NCBI GenBank assembly: GCA_949825045.1
Contig: OX463829.1
Location: forward strand, 21,360,715 to 21,424,714
Length of the DNA: 64,000 nucleotides
From: Argyresthia goedartella
Taxonomy: Eukaryota > Arthropoda > Insecta > Lepidoptera > Argyresthiidae
Direction: 5' to 3'
Within the stretch, counting starts at the first letter, position 1; every line of letters begins with the position of its first letter. Position numbers and translations under genes: made by a program. The notes below the pieces were generated by a model, which saw only the letters and a list, made by a program, of their open reading frames with translations, was not told where the DNA came from and did not search any database. Of the stretch, positions 23,215 to 34,458 are shown in pieces.

Positions 23215-23475
23215 ATACATTTTCATCCCAAATTAACCAAAATTTCACAACCTAAACTACATGAGGTTGCCTCGCTCTGCTCTGCTTCGCTTCTGCTCCA
23301 GGTTGTATTACAAAGTTGTGACTTAACAATCCTAACTTTAGTATTTGGACAGAAAGTGACATATAGCAACCAATGCGGTTCTGTGAAACTACATGGCACT
23401 CAACTTTGTGACGATCTTAAACATTTGGGAGTCAAATCAAAACTTATGGTAAACAATATATTTGCCATTATATGT
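23215..23475 (-). repeat. Right arm of the long inverted repeat
   Basis: Reverse complement of the left arm at 22500 with roughly 15-20 percent mismatches by eye. It contains a GCTTCGCTCTGC-rich run corresponding to GAAGCGAAGCG in the other arm. Confidence 0.7.
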
Positions 23476-23794
23476 GCCATTTTAAATTAACATTGAACAC
23501 AGATCATCGTTTTTCCTCAACGAGCAAAAAAGCCCTTACAGAGGCATGGTTTGTTGCGCTTCGCATTCAGGCGGCAGTTTTTGATGGAAATTTAATGAGA
23601 CAGCTTAGTGAGCCCTTTCAAACTGGCTGACCATTACGCGAGACAAGGGCCCCGATGAATGCAACGTCCAAGGGCATTCAAATGTTTGTCTACAAGGGCC
23701 TGGCGATTTTGTTTATGCTATAGTGTTACTGAGGAAGGGGGTCAACCTTTGGTAATACTAAAACACCAACTAAAATGCTCTTCAACATATACTT

Positions 23795-23910
23795 ATACTT
23801 ACTTATACTTACATATATTCAGGCACATACATTGCTTCTGGCCCCACACTAGGATATCCTGTGTCGTGGGAACCAGAAACAGCGACGTCACACACATATA
23901 AAAATCACAG
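23795..23910 (-). mobile_element. SINE family B, partial
   Basis: The reverse complement carries 'gtgtgtgacgtcgctgttt' and 'gggccagaagcaatgtatg', matching the body of the copies at 15978 and 35266. The head is absent. Confidence 0.65.
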
Positions 23911-24004
23911 TCACTGATTATTTTCAGCAATTAAAAGCGTTATTTTGTGTATATAAATAAGATCAATATTGAACTTATTTTAAAAACACCTTATTTTACA
24001 ATAC

Positions 24005-24265
24005 AGCTGGAGCTCCGTGGTCTAATGGGTTTCACGCTTTCTTCTCACACAGGAGATGCAAGTTCGAATATTGACCATGTACCAATTCGATAATTAATAT
24101 ATCTTAAGTACATTATCGGACGTTCAGTGTTTCGAATACTCGCTACGTGGTAGTGGTCGTAAAACCCCTCCACAAACCCGCACAGAGCCAGCGAGGTGCA
24201 GCATGGCTTAATCTTACTCGTGGGTAAAAGGCCTGTGGCCCTCGGTGGGGACAATATTGGGCTAG
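24005..24265 (+). mobile_element. SINE family C copy
   Basis: The head reads 'gctccgtggtctaatgggtt', 'cacacaggagatgc' and 'agttcgaatattgacc'; the body runs through 'gtggtagtggtcgtaaaac' and 'ggcccctcggtgggg'-like sequence. Its B box is damaged. Confidence 0.75.
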
Positions 24266-24337
24266 GTAGCTCAATCTTCATCGTTGTCATCATCACACTA
24301 ACTCATGAACATATTTGCCGAATATTTTTTGTTTAAT

Positions 24338-25300
24338 GAGTAGCCATCACCCTTATTTACCCCACCCTATTATTTAAGAGTTACCTATAAAGATGTCTGA
24401 TTTAACGCCATTCGTGAGGCTCTGGAGGCCTTTTTTTAATATTAAACTAAGATAATGTTATCTTTACCTTATCTCATGATAAAACTACATAGTTTTATCA
24501 TGAGATAAGCTAAGACTTCTTAAAAAATTAAGAGATGAGTAGCCATCACCCTTATTTAACCCCACTATATTATTTAAGAGTTACCTATAAAGATGTCTGA
24601 AAAAAAAAAGTCTGATTTAACGCCATTCGTGAGGCTCTGGAGGCCTTTTTTTAAATATTAAACTAAGATAACATTATCTTAGTTTAATATTTAAAAAAAG
24701 GCCTCCAGAGCCTCACGAATGGCGTTAAATCAGACATCTTTATAGGTAACTCTTAAATAATAGGGTAGGGTTAAATAAGGGTGATGGCTACCCATCTTTT
24801 AATTTTTTAAGAAGTCTTTACCTTATCTCATGATAAAACTATGTAGTTTTATCATGAGATAAGGTAAAGATAACATTATCTTAGTTTAATATTAAAAAAA
24901 GGCCTCCAGAGCCTCACGAATGACGTTAAATCAGACATATTTATAGGTAACTCTTAAATAATAGGGTAGGGTTAAATAAGGGTGATGGCTACCCATCTTT
25001 TAATTTTTTAAGAAGTCTTTACCTTATCTCATGATAAAACTATGTAGTTTTATCATGAGATAAGGTAAAGATAACATTATCTTAGTTTAATATTAAAAAA
25101 AGGCCTCCAGAGCCTCACGAATGACGTTAAATCAGACATATTTATAGGTAACTCTTAAATAATAGGGTAGGGTTAAATAAGGGTGATGGCTACTCATCTC
25201 TTAATTTTTTAAGAAGTCTTTACCTTATCTCATGATAAAACTATGTAGTTTTATCATGAGATAAGGTAAAGACTTCTAAAAAAATTAAGAGTATTTAAGG
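24338..25300. repeat. Giant palindrome built from 201-bp palindromic units
   Basis: The block 'taggtaactcttaaataatag' starts at 24743, 24944 and 25145, an exact 201-bp period. Each unit contains a near-perfect 54-bp palindrome (24816-24869: 26-bp arms around TG). Left of about 24671 the same units run in the opposite direction (blocks at 24376 and 24577), so the array is also a head-to-head inverted repeat centred on 'aactaagataacattatctt'. No coding. The units look like a MITE multiplied in tandem. Confidence 0.9.
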
Positions 25301-25857
25301 TCAAATCATATATATATATAACTAATTGGCACATAATTATGAGATTCACTGAGCCAAGTATAATACCAAATACCAACTTTAATAACTGGGTATTAGGTTA
25401 AGGCATACACAGGATGACTGCAATAACCAGCTTTATGCACTGGTGAAATTAAAAAGCTAAAGCCTGTTTTAACTCGCTCATTAAAAACATTCAGCCACAT
25501 ATTTCATTTCCTCTCCTTCTTTGCATACTTGTTTGTACAAATGAGAGCAACTCAAAATAAATGCTATTTGATCTGAGAGCGGTTCGCTTTATAGTAAAAT
25601 ATTTTCTCAGTACCTACTAATTTCAATATTTTTTTTTCTTATCGAGGCTGAGGTCAAGACAGAACTTTACCTTAATTATAACCTTATTAGGTAGTTTTTA
25701 ATTGCTGTTAATTGTTGTAATTTGCTGTTAACTTTTCTGTAGCGAAACATAGTTTTTAGTTTAAAACACAACGGATAATAGGTATAACAAATATTTACAC
25801 ACTATAAACCCAAACCATCAAAATAAAACTATTTACATAGATTGAAGTTAAAATACT

Positions 25858-26112
25858 TTGTAATAATAAGACCTTGGACAGTATTTACACACATTGATCT
25901 AGCCCCAAACTAGGATTTCCCGTATCTTGGGTACTAGACAATGATTCACATACTTATATAGATAAATATTATACTTAAATAGATAAACAACCATGACTAG
26001 GGTACAAACATCCGTTCTCATTAAACAAATATTTGCCCCCACCGGGACTCGAACCCGGGACCCTTAGCTTCGTAGGCAAGGTCACTGCCGACTCGGCCGT
26101 TCGAGTCGTTAA
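25858..26112 (-). mobile_element. SINE family A copy
   Basis: Minus-strand head with a near-consensus A box in 'cggccgagtcggcagtgac' and B box 'gggttcgagtcccgg', followed by a body matching 30490-30650 and a tail near 25860 containing 'tccaaggtcttattatta'. Confidence 0.85.
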
Positions 26113-26894
26113 TGTACTCCACAATGACGTAATATCGAAGTCAGAATAACTGAAAGGAAAACAGAGACCTTGAACAGGTTATGTAACCCCTTCTGAATCA
26201 CCTGACAATTAAATAAACATGCAAAGATCTAGAGATCTCCCTGAGGATGCGCTTGCGCTGACCACATCCCGTAAACAAAACAACTAATGCAATGCAGGCA
26301 TCCTTCCACTTCCAACCTATGTATTGGTAACTCTACGTACAGAATATAGGTACTAAGTACACTTTCTCATACGTGTTTGCAAGTTTATTGTTAAAGTATA
26401 TATCTTGTAGGAAGCAGAATGTTATTTCGATACATTTTCAGTAACAAAATGCAGTGCAGACTTAAATACTTATTTACAAAATGATGAATTGTTTCAATGC
26501 CCGTAGCTATATACCATTACACCAATTTTGTCACAACCCTGGAGCTTAGAAAATAAACAAGTAAAAATAAAGCCTTAAATAAAAGCTTGAGTAAATTTTA
26601 CATGGCCTGGTCAGTGAGGGAGGATATCCTGACCAGGATTAAGCCCTCCTTCTGAGCACTCATTTAGTAAGAGCTACACGCTACGTTAGTTTACGGAACA
26701 TTGATTCTTAATGTTTATTTTCAAAAGATGAAGTTTTATTGTTGTCAAGGCCTGTGAGAAACACACGTAATTAGTAGACTTCAATCAGTTTGACCCTGTG
26801 TGACGCAGGTGATGATTCAATATGCCGGCTTTTTTCTTACTTCTTACGATCTGCCAAATCCAGTAAAAGAATGGATTTAATGAAGTTGGACAGT

Positions 26895-27065
26895 GTTATC
26901 TCCAAGATAGTAATAATAATAATAATCGTTTATTTTCCAGACTATGTCCAATATAAAATGTCAAAATTAAAAATAATTACAAATATTAAAATAATAATAA
27001 GAAAAACAAACGAACGTAATAAATTTTATAGTTCTAGTAAGATCGTTCTAGTAAATCTAGTAACT
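26895..27065 (-). mobile_element. Possible LINE 3' tail with ATT repeat
   Basis: On the minus strand 'tattggacatagtctgg' is followed by 'aaaataaacga' and an ATT microsatellite, a layout typical of LINE 3' ends. No coding part remains. Confidence 0.35.
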
Positions 27066-28149
27066 GTAACGAGTGGTGCAGGTGTATTTAGTATATGTAT
27101 TATTATTTAATGGATCCCCGTTAAATGTTCTACTCATTCAACTAATCCAACTAATATTATAAATGTGAAAGCAGCGATGTTTAGATGTTTGTATGTGGGA
27201 TGTTTGCGTGGGTGCCTACTTGTGGTATTCACTACTTGTATTTACATATGCGTGAAGTTCTTTGGCTACATATTTATTGTCAGAAGACTTGAAGTTGTTC
27301 AGTTCGGAGAAAATATCTATATCTGTTTTGGCGTATTTGGAAATCGCATTGTACTGGCGGCAAGAGTTCGTTAAAGGAGCGTACCCAGGTTAGTTTTAAC
27401 AAAGGGTAAAAAAAAATGTAGTTGGATCTTGGTAACCTTTTACGGGCATGAAATGAAAGCTTACCTAAGAGATCTGGACAGTCGAGTGCTCCGTTAGCTA
27501 GCTTGTGTGTGAAAAACTAAGTCATGGACCTTCCTACGATCAGCTAAAGGACACCTGCAGTAGTGAGCTAGCCTTCAGGCATAACTTGGTCCTATCTTAG
27601 CTTTATGGTAGCTGTACGAAACATGGTACATAAATCGGTATATTATTCCCAGTATAGTTACTGACCAAATCACCGACATCGCAACAAAAAGCTAGACTTT
27701 TTCATTCACTCGCATGCGAGAAAACCTTTTCATTGCCTCATCATTGTGTAAAGCCAGCTCCAGACGACTGTTGTAAAACAACGGAGCGGATCCCCCTTTA
27801 ATTACGTCCTGCGTCGGACACGGCTTTCGTTTACATGAAACGCCTACTACGCTGCGCCTATTTTTAGGGTTCCGTGAAGATACGATTTCGTCTACTAACC
27901 CGATATAGAGTTAGCCGACTACGTCAAAGCCAAAAGGAAGGGTTATTTTGTATGGTATGTTTTTAGTTATGTGCGTGTAATACAGTACTGTAGACATGAC
28001 GCTCTCATGAGTCTAATAACTAAGTTTAGTTTTCAGCACAAATTTTGTTAGGTACCACAGGTCTGAATGATTGTTTAACTATAACCTTATCAAATAAGAG
28101 TTAAAAATGATAGTTCTCAATGAGCTGGTATAGATGTATTCAGGAAAGA
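27066..28149. other. No gene recognised
   Basis: A 'taatattataaatgtgaaag' motif at about 27151, common in lepidopteran repeats, and a 'tttttagggttccgtgaag' fragment near 27863 are the only recognisable parts. Confidence 0.4.
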
Positions 28150-28580
28150 AGGGGTGAATGGCTTCGCACAATGTAGTGATTGCAAAAAAGGTGATTGATG
28201 AACAAATGTCATTACATAACAATGCTGCGTATAAACTCTCTTTCAGGTTTCGGGCGGTGCGATTTTGGAACGCACTTCCTTGCACTTTAAGAGACATAAC
28301 CACTCTTTTATCGCTTAAGAAAAGTATAAAGAGCAAAGTTATTGTATGTATTGTGTAAGTAGTATATATCGGTACTTATTTAATATTTACTGGATTTTAC
28401 TTCAAAGGTATTTAATTTATTCCTAGCCATTTTATACTAGTTATTTTGCACTGCCTACCATTTGATGATAACATTTCCTTAACTGCCTTGGTTTGCTGGA
28501 AGAAATCCCTTTTCAGAGATAAACTCGCCTTTGTACATGTATTTTCTTGAAATGTAATCAATAAATCAATCAACCAATAT
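28150..28580 (+). mobile_element. LINE 3' end with C-terminal coding remnant
   Basis: A 66-codon frame ends with FRAVRFWNALPCTLRDITTL and LKKSIKSK, the usual C-terminal pattern of Jockey/R1-type LINE proteins. It is followed by the 'tttgctggaagaaatccc' 3' UTR block shared with 1386 and 42786 and by an AATCAATCAA tail. Confidence 0.7.
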
Positions 28581-28779
28581 AATCAACCCACATTTACCCA
28601 CTTCTGGGTAGAGCAGGCTCTTTACCACCACTTCTGTCCTGTGCCTCCCACAGCCATTGCTTTTAATGTAACTGGTAAAATATGTGTTTATTGCACATAA
28701 AGAATTATGAATTATGAATGAATTAATTACAATAACAATGCAGCAAAAATACTATAATAAGATAAATTAATTATCTCAC

Positions 28780-28858
28780 TGGTACATGGTCAGGAATCGA
28801 ACCTGCATCTCCTGTTCGAGAAGCAAGCGTGAAACCCATTAGACCACGGAGCTCTTCG
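28780..28858 (-). mobile_element. SINE family C head
   Basis: The reverse complement gives 'gctccgtggtctaatgggtt', 'gcttctcgaacaggagatgc' and 'aggttcgattcctgacc', an intact tRNA-like head and B box without the downstream body. Confidence 0.7.
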
Positions 28859-28932
28859 GAGACTAAAGGAAAGTACACCAAAATAATGGTCTAGTAGCAA
28901 ATTCATTCTTATTAATGTAAAAGAACTCCATA

Positions 28933-29277
28933 GTGGGCGAGTACGAGTTGCACTTGATCGTTTCTATTTTTTGTGCGAAATGTCTAGCCGTTCTGAAAAA
29001 AGTTGCAGAAAAATTGGAGATACGTGATGATGATGTTTATTTGAACTTACTTGAAGATCTCATAGTCATTGTTGCTGATGATCATGAAGATAATTTTGTT
29101 TTGTGTACCTGTAAAGAGATAATTATAATTTTATATATGCCTAATGTAGAAATCGTATACAGTGTGAGTTTATTTATAAAGTGCAAATATCAAATATGGT
29201 TTAAAAGGATCAAATTTTACTGTCAAAAAATATTATATTTTTCGTTGACTTTGTACCAACTGCAAAAAAATATATAA
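28933..29277 (+). other. Unrecognised open frame with acidic segment
   Basis: 114 codons opening with GTG, hence no reliable start. The part KKVAEKLEIRDDDVYLNLL followed by DDHEDNF is compositionally unlike the AT-rich background. It is preceded by a pyrimidine-rich run ending 'aaatgtctag' and followed by 'cctgtaaag', so it could be an internal exon of about 150 bp, but no family is recognised. Confidence 0.25.
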
Positions 29278-30187
29278 CTTCGTAATGGAAGGATTTGCCG
29301 GCTTTAAGGTATCTGGATATTGATGATGAAGGACAGGCTGTACTTCCAGTATCAAATAGTAACTAAAAAATATTAACGGTAAACTTAAATTTCGCTTTGT
29401 TTGAGTTGAAGTTTGAGAGAAAGATGAGTAGACTCTATTTAAGTGAATTGAAAGTGAACATTGTTGTTTGATACATTCGTCCAGTATGGTATACAATTTA
29501 ATCTTCTAATGTTATTAAATCTTTGCAGCTTTAATACGTATATTGCAACGTCTTGCAACATATTCGTTTTATTGAAAGTATGTGGCCTTTTTCGAATACG
29601 TTCGGCGCCCTCCACCCCCGGGGAGCTGGGCTGTTAGCGCCGTGCGTATGTCACGAAATTAGACTATACGTATGTAACAATAAGGACTGTGAGAAGTGAA
29701 AAACACTTATTAACTAGCGGGTTATAACGGCTAACAGTACAACTTATGACCCGGCTAAAGCCGAACGCTATATTGCCTTGTTTTACGTAAGTGGCATTTG
29801 TGGCATTGTCAAGCAGTTGGTGAGAAATAATAGATTATACACATTTACACAAAAGAGACAAAGCACTTTTTTTTGGTTGGCTGGAACTTTGACTCTTGGT
29901 CACATTTAATATCTGAGCGCAGCAAGGGTGTTAGAGATCTGAAAGCAGTGAGGGGTAAAAGCGCGCCCAAGACAAAAACAGCTTTGTACCCGAGAAGTAT
30001 ACATGTATATATTATACATGCAATTTTAACCCACGGCGTCGAAAAAGAGGGTTGTTATAAGTTTGATGTCTGTCTGGTGTATATGTGTGCATCTGTCTGT
30101 GGCACTCTAGCGCTGAAACGGGCGGATGGATTTTAAAGCAGTTTTCCGTAGTTGGTTGGACTTCACAGCTATAGTTTTTAAGGTAAA

Positions 30188-30360
30188 AATATAGAATAGA
30201 ATAGAATAGAATGCCCATTTATTCATCTGTCACAATAAACAAAACATAGCAAAACATAATAAGTAATAAGAAACAAGCAGGACATAAAATATACACATGA
30301 GACAAAAATAGCAGTAACAAAATAGGAATGGGCAGAACGAACGAATGCCATGTCGTGCAT
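30188..30360 (-). mobile_element. LINE or SINE 3' end with ATTCT tail
   Basis: The minus strand reads 'gacagatgaataaatgggc' followed by '(attct)n' (30190-30212). A polyadenylation-like block followed by a pentamer tail is a retroposon 3' end. Confidence 0.5.
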
Positions 30361-30414
30361 GGCAACAGCGAAACGGCTCCGACTCAGCATGTGTTACAGT
30401 ACATACATACAGTG

Positions 30415-30690
30415 ACGACCCGAATAGCCGAGTCGGCAGTGACCCTGCCTACGAAGCCAAGGGTCCCGGGTTCGAGTCCCGGTGGGGGCAAATATTTGTT
30501 TGATGAGAACGGATGTTTGTACCCTAGTCATGGTTGTTTATCTATCTAAGTATAATATTTATCCATATAAGTATGTGTATCGTTGTCTAGTACCCAAGAT
30601 ACAGGGAATCCTAGTTTGGGGCTAGATCAATGTGTGTAAATAGTGTCCAAGGTATTATTATTATATTATTATTATTATTATACATGAGAT
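30415..30690 (+). mobile_element. SINE family A copy with intact Pol III boxes
   Basis: A box 'tagccgagtcgg' (30425-30436) fits the TRGCNNAGYNGG consensus exactly and the B box 'ggttcgagtcc' (about 30469-30479) is also perfect. The body ends in 'gtgtccaaggtatt' and an ATT repeat. Head looks like a tRNA but the cloverleaf is incomplete, so it is a SINE, not a tRNA gene. Confidence 0.85.
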
Positions 30691-31089
30691 CCTACAACGC
30701 TGATATTCTGTCGGTACCTGATGATTGAGTGAGTAAATAAATAAGTAAGGGTGTTAATAAAACTACTTATATAATGTAAAAAAAAATAAAGAATGTCAAC
30801 AATGACTACCTAACTCAAAGTGTAATGAGGTTAAGCTACTCAATAATAAATGATAACATGAATAAAGTACATACCAAGAGAAAAAAAAATAACATTAAAA
30901 TATACATTACGATAGATAAACTACAAATAATAATTAAGATTCTCCTATCTTTAGACTTAAGACTGAGCCGATTTACCTACGTGAGTTTGAAAAAGTTAAG
31001 GTGCGCAGACGCGGGTGCTCGCTCATCAGGACAGAATCAGGCATATGGCTTCTGCAGATGTAGTAAATGTTGTTTAAACATAATCTTAA

Positions 31090-31370
31090 ATAGAGCATGC
31101 GAAGCCAGAAGTCTGGACTTAACCCCCATGGATTTTTATGTGTGGGTGCACATGAAGAGTCTCGTCTACAGCGAGCCCAATCCAACTGCGTCTGTCGAAG
31201 AATTGAAAGTCAGGATAATCAACGCGGCTAACGAAATTAGAAGGACATTGACTACTGGTGTAGTAAAAACTGGGCTTCTCAGAAGAATGCGAAGATGTGT
31301 TCAAAAAAGAGGATGATCAAAGAAGATGTGAACACGAACTTTAATCTAGGAAGTTAATAAATCAAATTAT
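31090..31370 (+). pseudogene. Mariner-like transposase C-terminal fragment
   Basis: The frame gives ARSLDLTPMDFYVWVHMKS, then VYSEPNPTASVEELKVRI and RRMRRCVQKRG. 'Ser-x-Asp-Leu-x-Pro-x-Asp-Phe' with a following Trp is the region around the last acidic residue of mariner/Tc1-type transposases. Only this end remains; a stop at 31314 comes just before the expected terminal residues. No inverted ends were found. Confidence 0.7.
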
Positions 31371-32019
31371 TTTGTACGAACTTACCTATTGTTTTGCTTT
31401 ACTTTCTAGGGCCAAAGAATAAATTAATTAGGCTCAATAAGCGTAATTATTTTTACGTCCACTATCGCCTATGAAACTTAAGTATTTTCTTACGAGATAA
31501 ATAATACCTTGGTGGATAGCTGATGAAACCTAGATATTTTTAGGCACATCTGCCAAACGTCTGCTATACATTTTTTTAGATATTCCTTAAAGAAAGGTAA
31601 ATTGACAATATTTTTATTAACTTTTTGAACTTTCAATCCTCCAGAACAACGTATTTAGTTAACTTACGTAGGATTTTGGTTACTAAATTCATGGAACCTC
31701 TTAAACTGCATGTAAAAAATAGATAATAATAATAATAAGGCGCACCAATTTCAAAATATCATCTTTAATAGCAAAAAAATCGGCATTTTTCTAAAAATAA
31801 TGAAAGTCGATTATCTCGAAAATGGTTAGGTTTGGGGTAGGGTGTTTCATAGTGAAATCAGTCAGAAAAGATGGGTACTACACGCCCTTAACGGATCTAG
31901 GTCGACTTAACCTGTAACCCTGTATAAATTAGCTAGTGAATTAAGTTCGGCGGCTTACGCTGTTAGGAACATCAGATAAAACACGACTGTGGCTACATAT
32001 AGCCTAGATCTCATCTAGG

Positions 32020-32790
32020 CTTTTATTTTACTGAAAATAGCTATTCGAGCAATTTATTATTTAAAACGAACTGACCTTAAGAGAGATTTTTAAAGAAAGT
32101 GTCATACTAACTGCCAGTTTCCTGGGCGCTGATTAAGTTAACAAATTGGTTAAACTGATTTGAGCCAATCACGTGCCGCTAATATTCAAAATAGCGGCAC
32201 GTGATTAGCTGAAATCAGTTTAACCAATTTGTTAACTTAGCCAGCACCCAGGAAACCAGCCGTAACTGTAGCTAGTCAATTTGTTTTCTAAAATATAATT
32301 TATGTACGCAAAAACCTTACAACATTTTCTAAACTAAGCAATAGCTGTGAGCAGAAATGATCACAGACTATTTGCGTCCGGGTTAAGACTCTTGAAGGTT
32401 AGTAATTTTTTCAAGGGTCAGTGCATACTTTACTACAATAAAATACCTCTGGAGATTTTGAAATTGCCATTTAAGCAATTCAAAAAGCATGTTAAAGCAA
32501 ATTTGTCGAAAAAGGGATACTACAATGTTCAAGATTACTTAAATGACGGGACTGCATGGGATTAATCTAGCTCAACACAGACCTTGCAGTTATTAATTTT
32601 GTTATTATTTATTCCCGCTTATTAATCATAATAATTAATATTGTAATATTTGTATTAGTGAAGCACAACCAATTTTTAAAAGAGATGTAAAAATGGTCCC
32701 ACAGTGGTCCATTGTAGAGAAAAGGAAAAAAATGACGTTTGTTAAGTATATGTAAATATCTACAGTAATAAATAACGTTGACTTTGACTT
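32020..32790 (+). mobile_element. LINE tail, family A, split by a MITE
   Basis: Left part (32020-32107) matches 51055-51140 ('gctattcgagcaatttatt'). The right part resumes at 32263 ('taactgtagctagtcaattt') and continues through the C-terminal coding segment (FKGQCILYYNKIPLEIL) and shared 3' UTR to 'gtaataaataacgttgac'. Confidence 0.85.
32114..32262. mobile_element. 149-bp foldback MITE with TAACTG duplication
   Basis: Arms of about 65 bp ('tttcctgggcgctg' to 'caatcacgtgccgct' and the inverse) surround a short centre. TAACTG flanks both sides (32108-32113, 32263-32268). The copy of the host LINE at 51140 lacks the insertion. Confidence 0.85.
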
Positions 32791-33773
32791 GCTTTTATTT
32801 ATTTTCTCGCAGGAGGTGCGAAAAGTACTCTCCGGGGATAAATCTCTTTTGTCTTGGGCACGCTTGAATTTCTCGCTGCACTCAGGGCTAAGTCTTAGTT
32901 CCCTCGCTTCACTCGGGAATGATACTCGTAACACCCTTGTTGCGCTCGGGAGTTAAATCTGGAGTCCTTCGCTAAGTACAGGATTCAATATCGGGCCCGT
33001 GACATAAAACAGTGCTTTATCCCTATGGTGCATAATCTACTATTTCAACATACATATTATCTCGTAAAGTGACTCTTTATGGCAACGCATTTAGATTCAT
33101 AATAGAGCTTATTACACTCTAAAGATTTTTAGTTTACTTTTTTCATTCTCCGATAAACTCTTATCGGAGCATGAAAAAAAGTATAGTAGAAATATTATGC
33201 CTACAAACAATAAATATTTTTCAGCTTTCAGATTCAGCTAATTAGAGAGAGCGACACCAGTTTCATTTCGCGGAGCACAACAAAGTTTCAAACTAACAAA
33301 CTCCTGGTTCTAACGTTAGCACAAAATACGGCTGCCCTTTGGCCAGCCAATACTTGCCAGCTATATATTGTCTAATGAAATAACTTGCGTTCATACTAAA
33401 ATCTTACAATTAACCGCATTTCCAGGAAACTTCGGAGTTCGGACACAGCCTTGGCCACAATCGGTGGAGTCAGTTTACAGCAGAATGTAATTATTTTCCG
33501 AAGCAACACATTTTATAACTGGACGTCTATGCTCTTATTGCGTGTTCATGTTAGCTGACTGATAAACCAAGTGACGCTACTGAAATCCTATCCTGTTTTA
33601 TTTAGTATAAAATAAAAAGTAGATGGATACTATTTACTCCCATTTTCACAAAGTAGCGAAATTTTATATCATGGTTTATTTAAAACTCTTAAAAAAAGAT
33701 GAGATTTAAAACTATTGTTTCAGAAAAATTTTAATCGATTTTCCACCGTATCGCGATCAATGATTGAAACTAG
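32791..33773. other. No gene recognised
   Basis: A small hairpin 'cattctccgataa' / 'ttatcggagcatg' with T/A-rich flanks lies at 33140-33180. Nothing else could be supported. Confidence 0.4.
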
Positions 33774-34458
33774 CGTTCAGGCGAAGAAGGTCAGTTTCTG
33801 AGGAAGTTACTTTCAGATTGGGTCACTTTCTGATTAGGTCACTCACGGAGGTCAATTTCTGAGGAAGTCATGATGCTGTTCAGTCAGACACATATTTATG
33901 AATTTAAACTGGTCTCGGTAGGATCTCTTTTTGACAGGTGTCACTATTTTGACAGGTTTAACTAGGTTGACAGGTGTTACCTCGGTTGTCAGTTAGTTGT
34001 CAAAATAGTAATAGCTGTCGAACTAGTTACCCCTGTCAAAGTAGTAAAAATAAATGTTAATTTTTATCATGTCATCATTTCGACAGTTTTCACGTTTTTG
34101 GCAGATGTCACTTTTTTGACCAGGAGGCCTACTATGACCTCCTAAATCTATTCAGTTTAAGGCCTTAAACTGAACTGCATTGCTAATTCGTACCATGACC
34201 TCTAAAAAGCAAGGCAGTTTAAGCCCTTATTACGTCCAGCGTTTTCATGCAGTTCACCTTTTTTTTCCTCCTAAAATCGTACCATGACGTGCCATTTGAC
34301 AAGCGCTTGGCGATTACTGAAACGCTCAACTGTCAAAGTAAGCAATGTTTAAAAAGTTGCTCTGAGATTAACTTTATGTGAATTGTTGTCTTGTTGTTGA
34401 TAGTTTAGTAGACGCTTTGAGATTGTTTAAGTGCTTTTTAGTTATTTTATTTATAATA

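Noticed and set aside
24730..25270. Direct repeats with regular spacing, considered as a CRISPR array
   Set aside because: Units are 201 bp, the 'spacers' are themselves repeated and the setting is a eukaryotic genome.
26036..26103. tRNA-like sequence that could be called a tRNA gene
   Set aside because: A and B boxes are good but the acceptor stem does not close and a SINE body follows; it belongs to SINE family A, as does 30415.
26790..27374. Open frames of 69-106 codons
   Set aside because: Ile/Lys-rich translations of AT-rich and microsatellite DNA without motifs.
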